Positions 19,062-25,305 of a stretch of 53,745 nucleotides of DNA are shown here, in pieces. The DNA comes from JBCBSS01 sp039819065 (GTDB taxonomy: Bacteria; Bacteroidota; Bacteroidia; Cytophagales; Cyclobacteriaceae), in assembly GCA_039819065.1 (NCBI GenBank), contig JBCBSS010000038.1:1-53745 (forward strand), given 5' to 3'. Both the position numbers and the translations under genes were made by a program. Every line of letters begins with the position of its first letter. The first letter of the stretch is position 1. Below the pieces are notes generated by a model. The model did not search any database. It was not told where the DNA came from and was given only the letters and a program-made list of their open reading frames with translations.

Positions 19062-19062
19062 T

Positions 19063-20094
19063 ATGAGTTTCATACAAGGCTTTTGTTTAATAGGAACGGC
19101 TACGAGTCTGTTTTTGGGTTTTCAGTTTCTGCTCTATAGGAAACAGGTCGTTCATATTAATCGCTACCTGGGAGTTTTCTTCATTCTTATCGCTATTAGG
19201 TTAGGGAAACTGTTGATACAGCAGTGGGCTCCACAGGAGCTACAAACCATCTATTTCAATATAATGCATGCTTCTTATCTGGCTTTGGGCCCCATTTCTT
19301 GGTTCTATATTCGTGATTACACTGTTTTGAGCCTGCCCAAGAGGAAAGACTTATTTCACTTCTTTCCTGCCTTATTATTACTATTAAGTGCTTTCTCTTT
19401 AAGGCAAAGCTTAGGAGAAAGAAATTGGCTGATCATTTACTGGTTTATTCAGATGCAACCCTTGTATTATGTCTGGCTTTCTCAAAGAGCGTTGATCAAT
19501 TATTTCAAAAATGATTCAGTTAGCAGACCGCAGCTACATTGGCTTTCGGGAGTGGGAACCACAGTTTTATTGGTTATGGTGCTGAACATAAGTTATTTTG
19601 TATTCGACTTTCCTTTTTATGTTGTTACCTCTTCCCTGTTAGTCCTTACAATTTACCTAATGGTATCATTAGCCTTTAATGACAAGCTTAGCTTAGTACT
19701 TACACCAAAAGCCAAGAGGTATCAGCATATTAAAATACCAAAACAAGAAGTCGAGCAAATATGGGCTGATATAAAAAGATTGGTCATTGGCGAGGAGCTT
19801 TTCCTGGAAGAGCAGTTGAAAGTAATCGACGTTTCAGAAAAATTGCAAAAGCCTTCACACGTGATATCTATGGTGGTTAACTCCTGTGGTGGCAAAAGTT
19901 TTATTGACTTTATCAATGAGCTGAGGATAAAAAAGGCAGAGTCAAAAATTGCAACTGAAGCAGACAAGAAAATAATTGCTGTAGCACTGGAATGCGGGTT
20001 CTCTTCTCTTTCGGCGTTCAATCGTGCTTTCAAAAAAAATACCGGCCTCAACCCCTCAACGTACCGAAAGAAACTATTGGCAAAAAGTACCTGA
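19063..20094 (+). CDS. Membrane-embedded AraC-family transcriptional regulator
   Basis: A 343-residue protein with seven hydrophobic segments in residues 1-210 followed by a cytosolic C-terminal AraC HTH (about 235-340). The DNA-binding part contains LKVIDVSEKLQKPSHVISMVVNSCGGKSFIDFINELRIKKAE and the second helix-turn-helix IIAVALECGFSSLSAFNRAFKKNTGLNPSTYRKK. This layout is common in Bacteroidota, where a membrane domain probably senses a lipid or envelope signal directly. It starts with ATG one base after the stop of the orphan frame upstream. The signal and targets are unknown. Confidence 0.88.
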   Translation: MSFIQGFCLIGTATSLFLGFQFLLYRKQVVHINRYLGVFFILIAIRLGKLLIQQWAPQELQTIYFNIMHASYLALGPISWFYIRDYTVLSLPKRKDLFHFFPALLLLLSAFSLRQSLGERNWLIIYWFIQMQPLYYVWLSQRALINYFKNDSVSRPQLHWLSGVGTTVLLVMVLNISYFVFDFPFYVVTSSLLVLTIYLMVSLAFNDKLSLVLTPKAKRYQHIKIPKQEVEQIWADIKRLVIGEELFLEEQLKVIDVSEKLQKPSHVISMVVNSCGGKSFIDFINELRIKKAESKIATEADKKIIAVALECGFSSLSAFNRAFKKNTGLNPSTYRKKLLAKST

Positions 20095-20160
20095 TTTATA
20101 AATAAGATAGTTTCGCTGCCCCCTCCTTACTTGTTTTGGGCAAGTTTAAAATCAAATCTT

Positions 20161-20661
20161 ATGACAAAATCACGGCGCATTCTATTCATTTTCTGGCTTT
20201 CACTTATATGCTTTTATGCGAAAGCCCAAACCGGTTTACAAACTAGTGATTCCACGTACTATCAACATTGGATTGGCAAGTGGTATAAATTTGAAGGTGG
20301 AAACTTGGCCAACGCACCTACATTTATTGTGAAAAGAGGGCTGTACCATAGCTCATTTGAGGAGTATTGGATTGGAGCTGGAGGAGGCTTTTCGACAGCT
20401 TGGCGAGCCTGGGACAGTAGAACACAGCAGTGGGATTTTGCCTGGATGTCGATTGATGCTTTATTCCAGCTTTGGGAAGGAAAGAAAATAAAAGGTATAT
20501 GGTATATGTATCGTATGTTTATCATTGATGAAAAAGAAGTCATATCCCGTCAGGCATTTATTCCAAAAGGCCAAAATGAATTGGTCAGAACCAGTGAGCA
20601 TTCCAGAGATGGCGGGAAAACCTGGCAATTAAGGTTCAAGGAAACTTACAGAAAGCGCTAA
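20161..20661 (+). CDS. Secreted hypothetical protein (lipocalin-like, DUF1579-type)
   Basis: A 166-residue protein with a Sec signal peptide (ILFIFWLSLICFYAKAQ). The mature part has the pattern of small secreted beta-barrel proteins that begin WIGKWYKFEGG and end with SRDGGKTWQLRFKETYRK. Repeated aromatic residues (YWIGAGGGFSTAWRAWDSRTQQWDFAW) suit a lipocalin/DUF1579-like barrel, though I cannot name the family with certainty. A TTG ten codons upstream is in frame but would spoil the signal peptide, so the ATG at 20161 is chosen. The stop codon lies inside a perfect hairpin (20657-20682). Confidence 0.65.
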   Translation: MTKSRRILFIFWLSLICFYAKAQTGLQTSDSTYYQHWIGKWYKFEGGNLANAPTFIVKRGLYHSSFEEYWIGAGGGFSTAWRAWDSRTQQWDFAWMSIDALFQLWEGKKIKGIWYMYRMFIIDEKEVISRQAFIPKGQNELVRTSEHSRDGGKTWQLRFKETYRKR

Positions 20662-20682
20662 CGAAAAGGGCTTTTCGTTAGC
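20657..20682. terminator. Bidirectional hairpin between the DUF1579-like gene and the tRNA cluster
   Basis: GCTAACGAAAAG-GG-CTTTTCGTTAGC is a perfect 12-bp inverted repeat with a 2-base centre. It contains the stop codon of the plus-strand gene and follows the 3' end of the minus-strand tRNA-His. Its position suits termination from both directions. Confidence 0.7.
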
Positions 20683-20690
20683 TTAAACAT

Positions 20691-20764
20691 TGGGTGTCTT
20701 CGGGATTCGAACCCTGCTCTTCTCATTCACAGTGAGATATTTTACCGGCTAAACTAAAGACACC
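20691..20764 (-). tRNA. tRNA-His (GTG)
   Basis: Read on the minus strand, a 7-bp acceptor (GTGTCTT/AAGACAC) is preceded by a G at position -1 facing C73, as tRNA-His requires. The D stem is GTTT/AAAT. The anticodon stem TCTCA/TGAGA holds the loop CTGTGAA, with anticodon GTG. The T arm contains GGGTTCGAATCCC but is about two bases short: only GGG/CCC pairs cleanly. The gene is the last of the cluster in the transcription direction. Confidence 0.8.
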
Positions 20765-20769
20765 ATAAG

Positions 20770-20862
20770 TCTGGGAAGCAGGATTCGAACCCCGATAGAT
20801 CGGGGCAGGCTCTGCAACCTCTCGCATCCAACACGAGTAGACAACCATCGTCTTCCTCCCAG
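20770..20862 (-). tRNA. tRNA-Pro (TGG), copy 1, with 21-nt insert in the T arm
   Basis: The acceptor CTGGGAG pairs with TTCCCAG, and the D stem AGAC with GTCT. The anticodon stem CTCGT/GCGAG carries the loop GTTGGAT with anticodon TGG and the expected U33. The T arm should read GCAGGTTCGAATCCTGC. Instead, 21 nt beginning AGCCTGCCCCGATC and ending ATCGGG separate GCAG from GTTCGAATC. The insert itself can fold as CCCCGAT/ATCGGGG. Total length is 93 nt. Whether the RNA still matures is unknown. It is a paralogue of the degenerate copy at 21128-21219. Confidence 0.7.
20791..20811 (-). repeat. Palindromic insert in tRNA-Pro copy 1
   Basis: A 21-nt insert with the core CCCGAT-AG-ATCGGG (plus strand) and a flank CAGGCT. 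The same flank and core recur at the same place in two other tRNA units of the cluster (21149-21168 and 21337-21358). Confidence 0.7.
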
Positions 20863-20867
20863 TTGTG

Positions 20868-20961
20868 TAGTACCGATCCCGACTAGTCGGGACAACCACC
20901 CGAGAGACAGTCGGATGATTTAACCCTGCCTGCCTATCAACGGGCATTGAGCTACGGTACT
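20868..20961 (-). pseudogene. Degenerate tRNA-like unit X1 with D-loop insert and replaced T arm
   Basis: A perfect 7-bp acceptor (AGTACCG/CGGTACT) encloses a body that is not a normal tRNA. After GTAGCTCAAT, about 20 nt rich in GGCAGG are inserted in the D arm. The anticodon arm CATCCGA-CTGTCTC-TCGGGTG pairs well; the loop would put GTC (Asp) at 34-36 but with an unusual U37. The T arm is absent: no TTCGA exists, and the position is filled by the palindrome TCCCGACTAGTCGGGA. I cannot assign the amino acid with confidence. It is a paralogue of X2 at 21225-21305. Confidence 0.5.
20877..20892. repeat. 16-nt perfect palindrome in place of a T arm
   Basis: TCCCGACTAGTCGGGA, a perfect 16-bp palindrome in X1. 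In the paralogue X2 this place holds only AGGGA, so the palindrome differs between copies. Confidence 0.75.
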
Positions 20962-20967
20962 GTATTT

Positions 20968-21043
20968 GGTATTCCGTAGGGGAATCGAACCCCCATCTCT
21001 TGATAGAAAGTCAAACGTGCTAACCATTACACCAACGGAACAT
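20968..21043 (-). tRNA. tRNA-Glu (TTC), intact copy
   Basis: The acceptor TTCCGTT faces ACGGAA. The D arm is TGTAATGGTTAGCA. The anticodon stem TTTGA/TCAAG holds the loop CTTTCTA with anticodon TTC, and the T arm is GGGGGTTCGATTCCCCT. All arms have normal lengths. This copy is the clean reference for the interrupted Glu copy at 21318-21408. Confidence 0.92.
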
Positions 21044-21051
21044 ATTCATGC

Positions 21052-21122
21052 TATGGGCGGAGGACTCGAACCTCCAACTTCCCGAGTCAAATTCGGGTGT
21101 TCTACCATTGAACTAGCCCACA
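21052..21122 (-). tRNA. tRNA-Gln (TTG)
   Basis: The acceptor TGTGGGC pairs with GCCCATA (one G-U), and the D stem GTTC with GAAC. The anticodon stem CCCGA/TCGGG holds the loop ATTTGAC with anticodon TTG. The T arm GGAGG-TTCGAGT-CCTCC is perfect. It lies between the two copies of the duplicated Pro-X-Glu block and carries no insert. Confidence 0.92.
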
Positions 21123-21148
21123 GTAAGTCTGGGAGACAGGATTCGAAC

Positions 21149-21168
21149 CCCGACGATCGGGGCAGGCT
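21149..21168 (-). repeat. Palindromic insert in tRNA-Pro copy 2 T arm
   Basis: A 20-nt insert with the plus-strand core CCCCGACGATCGGGG and the flank CAGGCT, placed exactly as in tRNA-Pro copy 1 between the 5' T-stem half and GTTCGAATC. Confidence 0.65.
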
Positions 21169-21176
21169 CTGCAACC

Positions 21177-21195
21177 TTCCCGACAATGTCGGGAA
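21177..21195. repeat. 19-nt palindrome replacing an anticodon arm
   Basis: TTCCCGACAATGTCGGGAA: two perfect 9-bp arms around one central base. It occupies exactly the space of the anticodon arm of the degenerate tRNA-Pro copy. Confidence 0.75.
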
Positions 21196-21224
21196 AGACA
21201 ACAATTGTCTTCCTCCCAGTTGTA

Positions 21225-21305
21225 CAGTACCGATCCCTCAACCACACGAGACAGTCGGATGATCTAACTCTGTCTCCAGGTAGGCAGGTATTGAGCCACG
21301 GTACT
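21225..21305 (-). pseudogene. Degenerate tRNA-like unit X2
   Basis: A paralogue of X1 with the same perfect acceptor (AGTACCG/CGGTACT) and the shared stretch CATCCGACTGTCTC. The D arm contains about 20 extra nt (ACCTGCCTACCTGGAGACAG). GAGACAG there pairs perfectly with CTGTCTC of the anticodon region, so a normal anticodon arm is unlikely to form. The T arm is reduced to AGGGA with no TTCGA. The spacer to the neighbouring Glu copy (TATTTGGCATT) matches the X1 side, which supports a block duplication. Confidence 0.5.
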
Positions 21306-21317
21306 ATTGTATTTGGC

Positions 21318-21408
21318 ATTCCGTAGGGGAATCGAATCCCAATGGATCGGGACAGGCTCCCTGTCTCTTGATAGAAAGTCAAGCGTGCTAGCCGCTGCAC
21401 CAACGGAA
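21318..21408 (-). tRNA. tRNA-Glu (TTC), second copy with 22-nt T-arm insert
   Basis: Acceptor, D arm and anticodon arm (CTTGA-CTTTCTA-TCAAG, anticodon TTC) match the intact copy at 20968-21043. The T arm differs: the clean copy has GAGATGGGGGTTCGATTCCCC, and here 22 nt beginning AGCCTGTCCCGATC and ending ATTGGG separate the 5' stem half from ATTCGATTCCCC. The altered stem GACAGG-GAG-CCTGTC can fold on its own, followed by TCCCGAT/ATTGGGA. The RNA may or may not mature. Confidence 0.6.
21337..21358 (-). repeat. Palindromic insert in the second tRNA-Glu copy
   Basis: A 22-nt insert, plus strand TCCCAATGGATCGGGACAGG followed by CT. It shares the CAGGCT flank and the CCCGAT/ATCGGG-type core with the inserts in both tRNA-Pro copies, and is absent from the clean tRNA-Glu copy. 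Confidence 0.75.
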
Positions 21409-21424
21409 CAAAATCATTAGGCAT

Positions 21425-21453
21425 AAAAAAAGCATCTCTTGAAGGGAGATGCT
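21425..21453 (-). terminator. Rho-independent terminator (minus strand) before the tRNA cluster
   Basis: On the minus strand AGCATCTC-CCTTCAA-GAGATGCT is followed by seven T. It lies just after the micro-ORF at 21482-21619 and just upstream of the first tRNA, so it separates the two units. The 17 bp TTAGGCATAAAAAAAGC (plus strand, 21417-21433) recur exactly at 21894-21910. Confidence 0.8.
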
Positions 21454-21481
21454 CAGTGTTTTGCCAATAGATATATCTATT

Positions 21482-21619
21482 TCAATCACTGTCTATCTCC
21501 CATAATACAACTTGCTGACGTTCGGGGTTTTGAGACCATTCCTGTGCCTCCGGCCGTTCACATCCATGAACACCATGGGTAGCTTTTACATCCTCTATAT
21601 GTTGCGTGAATGATCTCAT
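21482..21619 (-). CDS. Possible 45-residue small protein
   Basis: ATG at 21619, stop at 21482. The product begins MRSFTQHIEDVKATHGVHG, is hydrophilic, has a central tryptophan (EAQEWSQNPERQQ) and ends LWEIDSD. Upstream on the minus strand there is TTG-N20-CAACTTTG (one mismatch to the phylum promoter), with a 5' UTR of about 60 nt. A terminator follows 28 nt after the stop. A dedicated promoter and terminator around a short frame suggest a real small gene or a small RNA. I recognise no family. Confidence 0.35.
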   Translation of the reverse strand: MRSFTQHIEDVKATHGVHGCERPEAQEWSQNPERQQVVLWEIDSD

Positions 21620-21901
21620 TTTATACTGTTAAATAGTTCTATATGTCTGCTTCAATAGCAAGGTCGTTTAGACCGTTATTGATGATACAAAGTTGAATAC
21701 CGCGAAATTAAAAAGCAAGAAAAAATCGAATTAATTTATTGATTATCAGATAGTTATATTCAGTTTAGGCAATACAATTCCAGTCCATTTTCCAACGGAT
21801 TTTGAAGTGACCACAACTGCCTGTCTCTCAATTGTTTCTCTTTTCAACTAGCTGTCCTTATATGAATTTATTTTTCTTGCATTCTTTAAAAATTTAGGCA
21901 T

Positions 21902-21931
21902 AAAAAAAGCGTCCAACTTTCATTGGACGCT
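21902..21931 (-). terminator. Rho-independent terminator (minus strand)
   Basis: On the minus strand AGCGTCCAA-TGAAAG-TTGGACGCT is followed by a seven-T run, 31 nt after the stop of the micro-ORF at 21963-22073. The T run and following bases are identical to those of the terminator at 21425-21453. Confidence 0.85.
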
Positions 21932-21962
21932 TCCTTATATCTTAAATATTAGTTTATCTTAC

Positions 21963-22073
21963 CTAATACCTGATTGCATAAATGGCACGGCCAATCCTCA
22001 TATCCTCTTCAAAGGGGAAATGGAATTGATGTTGTTCTAAAGCAACTGCCGTATTTAAACAAACTGTATTCAT
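21963..22073 (-). CDS. Possible 36-residue small protein
   Basis: ATG at 22073, stop at 21963, product MNTVCLNTAVALEQHQFHFP followed by FEEDMRIGRAIYAIRY. The motif TACCTTTG (TAnnTTTG) lies at 22079-22086 on the minus strand, only five bases before the ATG, so a transcript starting at the usual distance would be almost leaderless. No good TTG element sits 20 bp further up. A strong terminator follows. It may equally be a small RNA gene. Confidence 0.3.
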   Translation of the reverse strand: MNTVCLNTAVALEQHQFHFPFEEDMRIGRAIYAIRY

Positions 22074-22222
22074 TAGTACAAAGGTAGAATTTATTCTGGA
22101 GTTTTTTTAGTAGAAAGCAAAACCCGGTTCCCTCTCAATATACCCTCACCGCCAATCTCTCTTTTAGAAAATGCTATTCTACTGTTTTGTATCTTTCAAT
22201 CAAAATGCAAAGCATCAAATAA

Positions 22223-23155
22223 ATGCACACCATTCTAGGAGCAAACGGAATCATTGGAGAGCAGTTGGCCAAATCACTTAGGGCCGAATATACCGAATCG
22301 ATCAGGTTGGTAGGTAGAAATCCCAAGCGTGTCCACCCAAATGATCAGCTGTTCCAGGCAGACCTGCTCAACCCTGGACAGGTGAAACAGGCCTTGGAGG
22401 GGGCAGAAATTGCTTACCTAACGGTTGGACTTCCCTATAACTCGGAAATATGGCTGCGTGATTGGGAGCGGATCATGGAGTACGTAATCAAAGGCTGCAA
22501 GACAGTCGGTTGCAAATTGGTCTATTTCGACAACACCTATGGTTATCCCCAAGATGTGTCCGAACAAACCGAAAGCACACCTCTTGTTTCTACTGGCAAA
22601 AAAGGAACGGCCAAAAGGGAAACGGCAGAAATGCTATTGCAAGCCATGAGAGATAAGGAGGTAGAAGCAGTGATTTGCCGGGCGCCAGAATTCTATGGGC
22701 CGGGAAAAACAAAGGGCTTTACTAACATTCTGGTATTTGAGCATCTTAGGCAAGGTAAAAAGCCCAAAGTCTTCCTGAGAGATGATGTAAAAAGGACACT
22801 CATCTACACCCCTGATGCGGGCAGGGCTACTGCTCTGATCGCTAACACACCAGATGCTTATGGCCAAACCTGGCACCTGCCATGTGATGATAACCGCTTG
22901 ACCTACCAAGAATTCATGGCAGAAATCTCCAGTCAGTTGGGGCGAAAAGTGAGTTATAAAGTGCTTGGCAAAACGCTATTGAAACTGGTGGCACTATTCA
23001 ATAGTAATATCAAGGAAACACAAGAATTGTTTCCACGCTATATGATTGACAATATATTCGACTCATCCAAGTTCAAAAGGAGATTCCCTGAATTTGAGGT
23101 CACCAGCTATCAGAATGGCATCAAGGAGATTATTAAGGATTTTTCAATCAAATAA
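22223..23155 (+). CDS. NAD(P)-dependent epimerase / NmrA-like Rossmann protein
   Basis: A 310-residue cytosolic protein of the extended short-chain dehydrogenase type. The dinucleotide motif GANGIIG lies at residues 6-12, followed by a basic residue pattern (VGRNPKR) that suggests NADP. Later elements include AYLTVGLPYNSEIW, VYFDNTYGYP, CRAPEFYGPG and TLIYTPDAGRATALI. The catalytic YxxxK is not clear, which is usual for atypical SDR or NmrA-like members that bind nucleotides without a known reaction. The gene stands alone; an ATG start at 22223 fits. Confidence 0.85.
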   Translation: MHTILGANGIIGEQLAKSLRAEYTESIRLVGRNPKRVHPNDQLFQADLLNPGQVKQALEGAEIAYLTVGLPYNSEIWLRDWERIMEYVIKGCKTVGCKLVYFDNTYGYPQDVSEQTESTPLVSTGKKGTAKRETAEMLLQAMRDKEVEAVICRAPEFYGPGKTKGFTNILVFEHLRQGKKPKVFLRDDVKRTLIYTPDAGRATALIANTPDAYGQTWHLPCDDNRLTYQEFMAEISSQLGRKVSYKVLGKTLLKLVALFNSNIKETQELFPRYMIDNIFDSSKFKRRFPEFEVTSYQNGIKEIIKDFSIK

Positions 23156-23301
23156 GCACTTAGCAAAAGGGCTTCTTTACCTCTCATTTTATCCGGCCTA
23201 TTGATCAATTGGTCTTTCCTCATCAATAGTTCATCACTTAAGGTTAACCACAGATCATCTGATAATGGTTAAATTGTACTGATGATCTCAACACAAAACT
23301 C

Positions 23302-24597
23302 ATGAACAAGCATATCAAAAAGGCTTTGCCTGAGCTCATTGAAGCGGAAATAATTACCCCAGCCACCGCCGATAAAATCGTCGATTTCTACGAAGCGAAG
23401 GCAAGCGACCCTCAGCGTCGTTTGCTTATCGTCTTCGGTATATTGGGCTCTATTCTGGTAGGCACCGGGATTATACTTATTCTGGCCCACAATTGGGACA
23501 ATCTCTCCAGGTTAAGCAAAACCATATTAGCTTTCAGCCCTCTGATTATATCGCAAGCACTATGCGGTTATACGATATTCAAAAAGACTTATTCTGTGGC
23601 ATGGCGGGAAAGCACAGCTATACTACTCTTTTTTGCCATAGGCGCGTGCATGGCTCTGGTCAGTCAGGTTTATAATATTTCCGGATCACTCGATTCATTT
23701 GTACTGACCTGGACGATACTGGCATTGCCGATCATCTACATCATGCGGTCATCAATGGCTTCTTTGCTTTATTTGGCTTTCATCAGCTGGTATGTAGTAT
23801 TGGACTGGAACTATGGCTATTATTGGCTATTGCTAGCTGGAGCCTTACCGCATTATTTCAATCTTATCAAACGTGATCCAGCCAGTAACTTCCTTGCCTT
23901 TCATCATTGGTTGATCCCCATTTCTGCCATATTCGGTGTGGCGGCCGCTACTGACAAGCATGAATCGTTGATCGTTCTTGCCTTGCTTTCCGCGTTTGCT
24001 GTGTATTACCAGATCGGTAGGAGCAAGTTGTTTGAGAGCGCTAAGCTTAGAACAAATGCTTATCTCATATTAGGTTCGTTAGGAACTGCGCTGTTATTGA
24101 TTATTACCAGCTTTGATGAATTCTGGTCTTATTTATACGAGTCGAAATACACATGGACTATCATGGTCAATTCTAAGACCTTCGCAACATGGATAGTCGC
24201 CTTCTTACTGGCAGTGGTTGGAGGATCAAGATTGGTGTACAGAACAAATCTGAAGACTGTCCTTTCCGAATATCCAAAATCAGTCGTTTTTGTATTGTTT
24301 TCATTGGCCTTCCTTTTGGCTCAATCCGGTGATATTCTACCAATTATAATCGTCAATTTATTGATCGTATGGGTTGGTATGGCCTCGGTCATAACAGGTA
24401 TAAAAAGCGGTAGTTTCACTAAGCTTAACTATGGCCTTGTACTGCTGACTATTCTGATCGTATGTCGCTTTTTTGATATGGACATCAGCTTTGTCATTAA
24501 AGGTTTGATTTACATCGCGCTAGGTGTAACACTATTCGTAGTCAATTATGTCATTATGAAAAGGAAAAGGTCGACCGCGCAGCTTAAACACCAATAA
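23302..24597 (+). CDS. DUF2157 domain membrane protein
   Basis: A 431-residue membrane protein. The N-terminal 45 residues (LPELIEAEIITPATADKIVDFYEAK) and the following LLIVFGILGSILVGTGIILILAHNWDNLSR match the DUF2157 family. About ten further hydrophobic helices follow. The reaction or transport role is unknown. The next gene is a GDYXXLXY-family protein 33 bp downstream in the same direction, a pairing that is conserved across many bacteria, so the two probably act together at the inner membrane. Confidence 0.88.
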   Translation: MNKHIKKALPELIEAEIITPATADKIVDFYEAKASDPQRRLLIVFGILGSILVGTGIILILAHNWDNLSRLSKTILAFSPLIISQALCGYTIFKKTYSVAWRESTAILLFFAIGACMALVSQVYNISGSLDSFVLTWTILALPIIYIMRSSMASLLYLAFISWYVVLDWNYGYYWLLLAGALPHYFNLIKRDPASNFLAFHHWLIPISAIFGVAAATDKHESLIVLALLSAFAVYYQIGRSKLFESAKLRTNAYLILGSLGTALLLIITSFDEFWSYLYESKYTWTIMVNSKTFATWIVAFLLAVVGGSRLVYRTNLKTVLSEYPKSVVFVLFSLAFLLAQSGDILPIIIVNLLIVWVGMASVITGIKSGSFTKLNYGLVLLTILIVCRFFDMDISFVIKGLIYIALGVTLFVVNYVIMKRKRSTAQLKHQ

Positions 24598-24629
24598 CCT
24601 CTAAATCAACTGCTTAAACTCTGTTTATC

Positions 24630-25220
24630 ATGAAAAAAATAGTAATCATAGGTTTTGTATTGATGGTGATCATTCAGCTCTATGTACCGGTCGGAATGAT
24701 TCAATCAGCCGAAAAGGTCATTGCTAAAGGAAAGGTATTCAAATTTGAAACAGAACCGGTTGATCCATACGATCCATTCCGTGGCAAATACATTACGCTG
24801 AGATTTAAGGAAGATCGATTTACAATGGATAAAGACAGCACATGGCAGAGTGGGCAGAAGGTTTATGCCTTGGTAGAAGAAGGTCCTTCAGGGTTTGCTT
24901 TGGTCATTGACCTCAGAAAAGAAACGCCATCCGATACGGATGATTATTTCCAAGCTGAAGTGAAATATGCAAATCAGTATAAATCAGATTCTACCGTACT
25001 CACTATTCAATTTCCATTTGATGCTTTATATCTGGAAGAATCCAAAGCCCCTAAGGCAGAAGAACTATACCGGGAATCGCTGCGAGATGACGATAAGCTC
25101 ACTTATGCCATGGTGAGTATTCTGAAGGGTGATGCTATTCTTACTGATGTTGAAATAGATGGCGAAAGCATTGTAGACTTGGTCAGAAAGGCCAATCAAG
25201 CAGAAAGCAATGTTGACTAA
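24630..25220 (+). CDS. GDYXXLXY-family protein
   Basis: A 196-residue protein with an N-terminal signal anchor (IVIIGFVLMVIIQLYVPVGMI) and a periplasmic domain. The name-giving motif appears as PFRGKYITLRF (about residues 49-59), a variant in which the usual GDY is RGKY. A second feature is the strand-rich region KVYALVEEGPSGFALVI. It lies just behind the DUF2157 gene, as is usual for this family, and shares its orientation. Function is unknown. Confidence 0.85.
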   Translation: MKKIVIIGFVLMVIIQLYVPVGMIQSAEKVIAKGKVFKFETEPVDPYDPFRGKYITLRFKEDRFTMDKDSTWQSGQKVYALVEEGPSGFALVIDLRKETPSDTDDYFQAEVKYANQYKSDSTVLTIQFPFDALYLEESKAPKAEELYRESLRDDDKLTYAMVSILKGDAILTDVEIDGESIVDLVRKANQAESNVD

Positions 25221-25305
25221 ATGTTGGATTATGGTTGAGAATTAAAATAAATTCGAACAATTATACCTCATTACTGGTATTATTGATGATTCAACAGTTT
25301 TTGAA

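Larger units (their letters stand above)
21128..21219 (-). pseudogene. Degenerate tRNA-Pro copy 2 with palindromic anticodon arm and T-arm insert
   Basis: The perfect acceptor CTGGGAG/CTCCCAG, D stem AGAC/GTCT and flanks match tRNA-Pro copy 1. The anticodon arm, however, is replaced at equal length by a 19-nt palindrome, TTCCCGACATTGTCGGGAA (minus strand). This would give the loop ACATTGT with C at position 33 and ATT as anticodon, so it cannot act as tRNA-Pro and probably not as any tRNA. The T arm also carries a 20-nt insert (AGCCTGCCCCGATC...TCGGG) at the same site as copy 1. Confidence 0.6.

Noticed and set aside
20868..20961. tRNA-Asp (GTC)
   Set aside because: The anticodon loop CTGTCTC would give GTC, but U37 is wrong for tRNA-Asp, the T arm is missing and the D arm is interrupted.
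20770..21408. CRISPR-like array of regular palindromes
   Set aside because: The repeated units are tRNA arms and inserts, spacing is not constant, there are no unique spacers of equal length and no cas genes.
20723..21424. Open frames of 74-103 codons on both strands in the tRNA cluster
   Set aside because: They run across tRNA genes and palindromes and have no protein-like composition; the tRNA arms explain the sequence.
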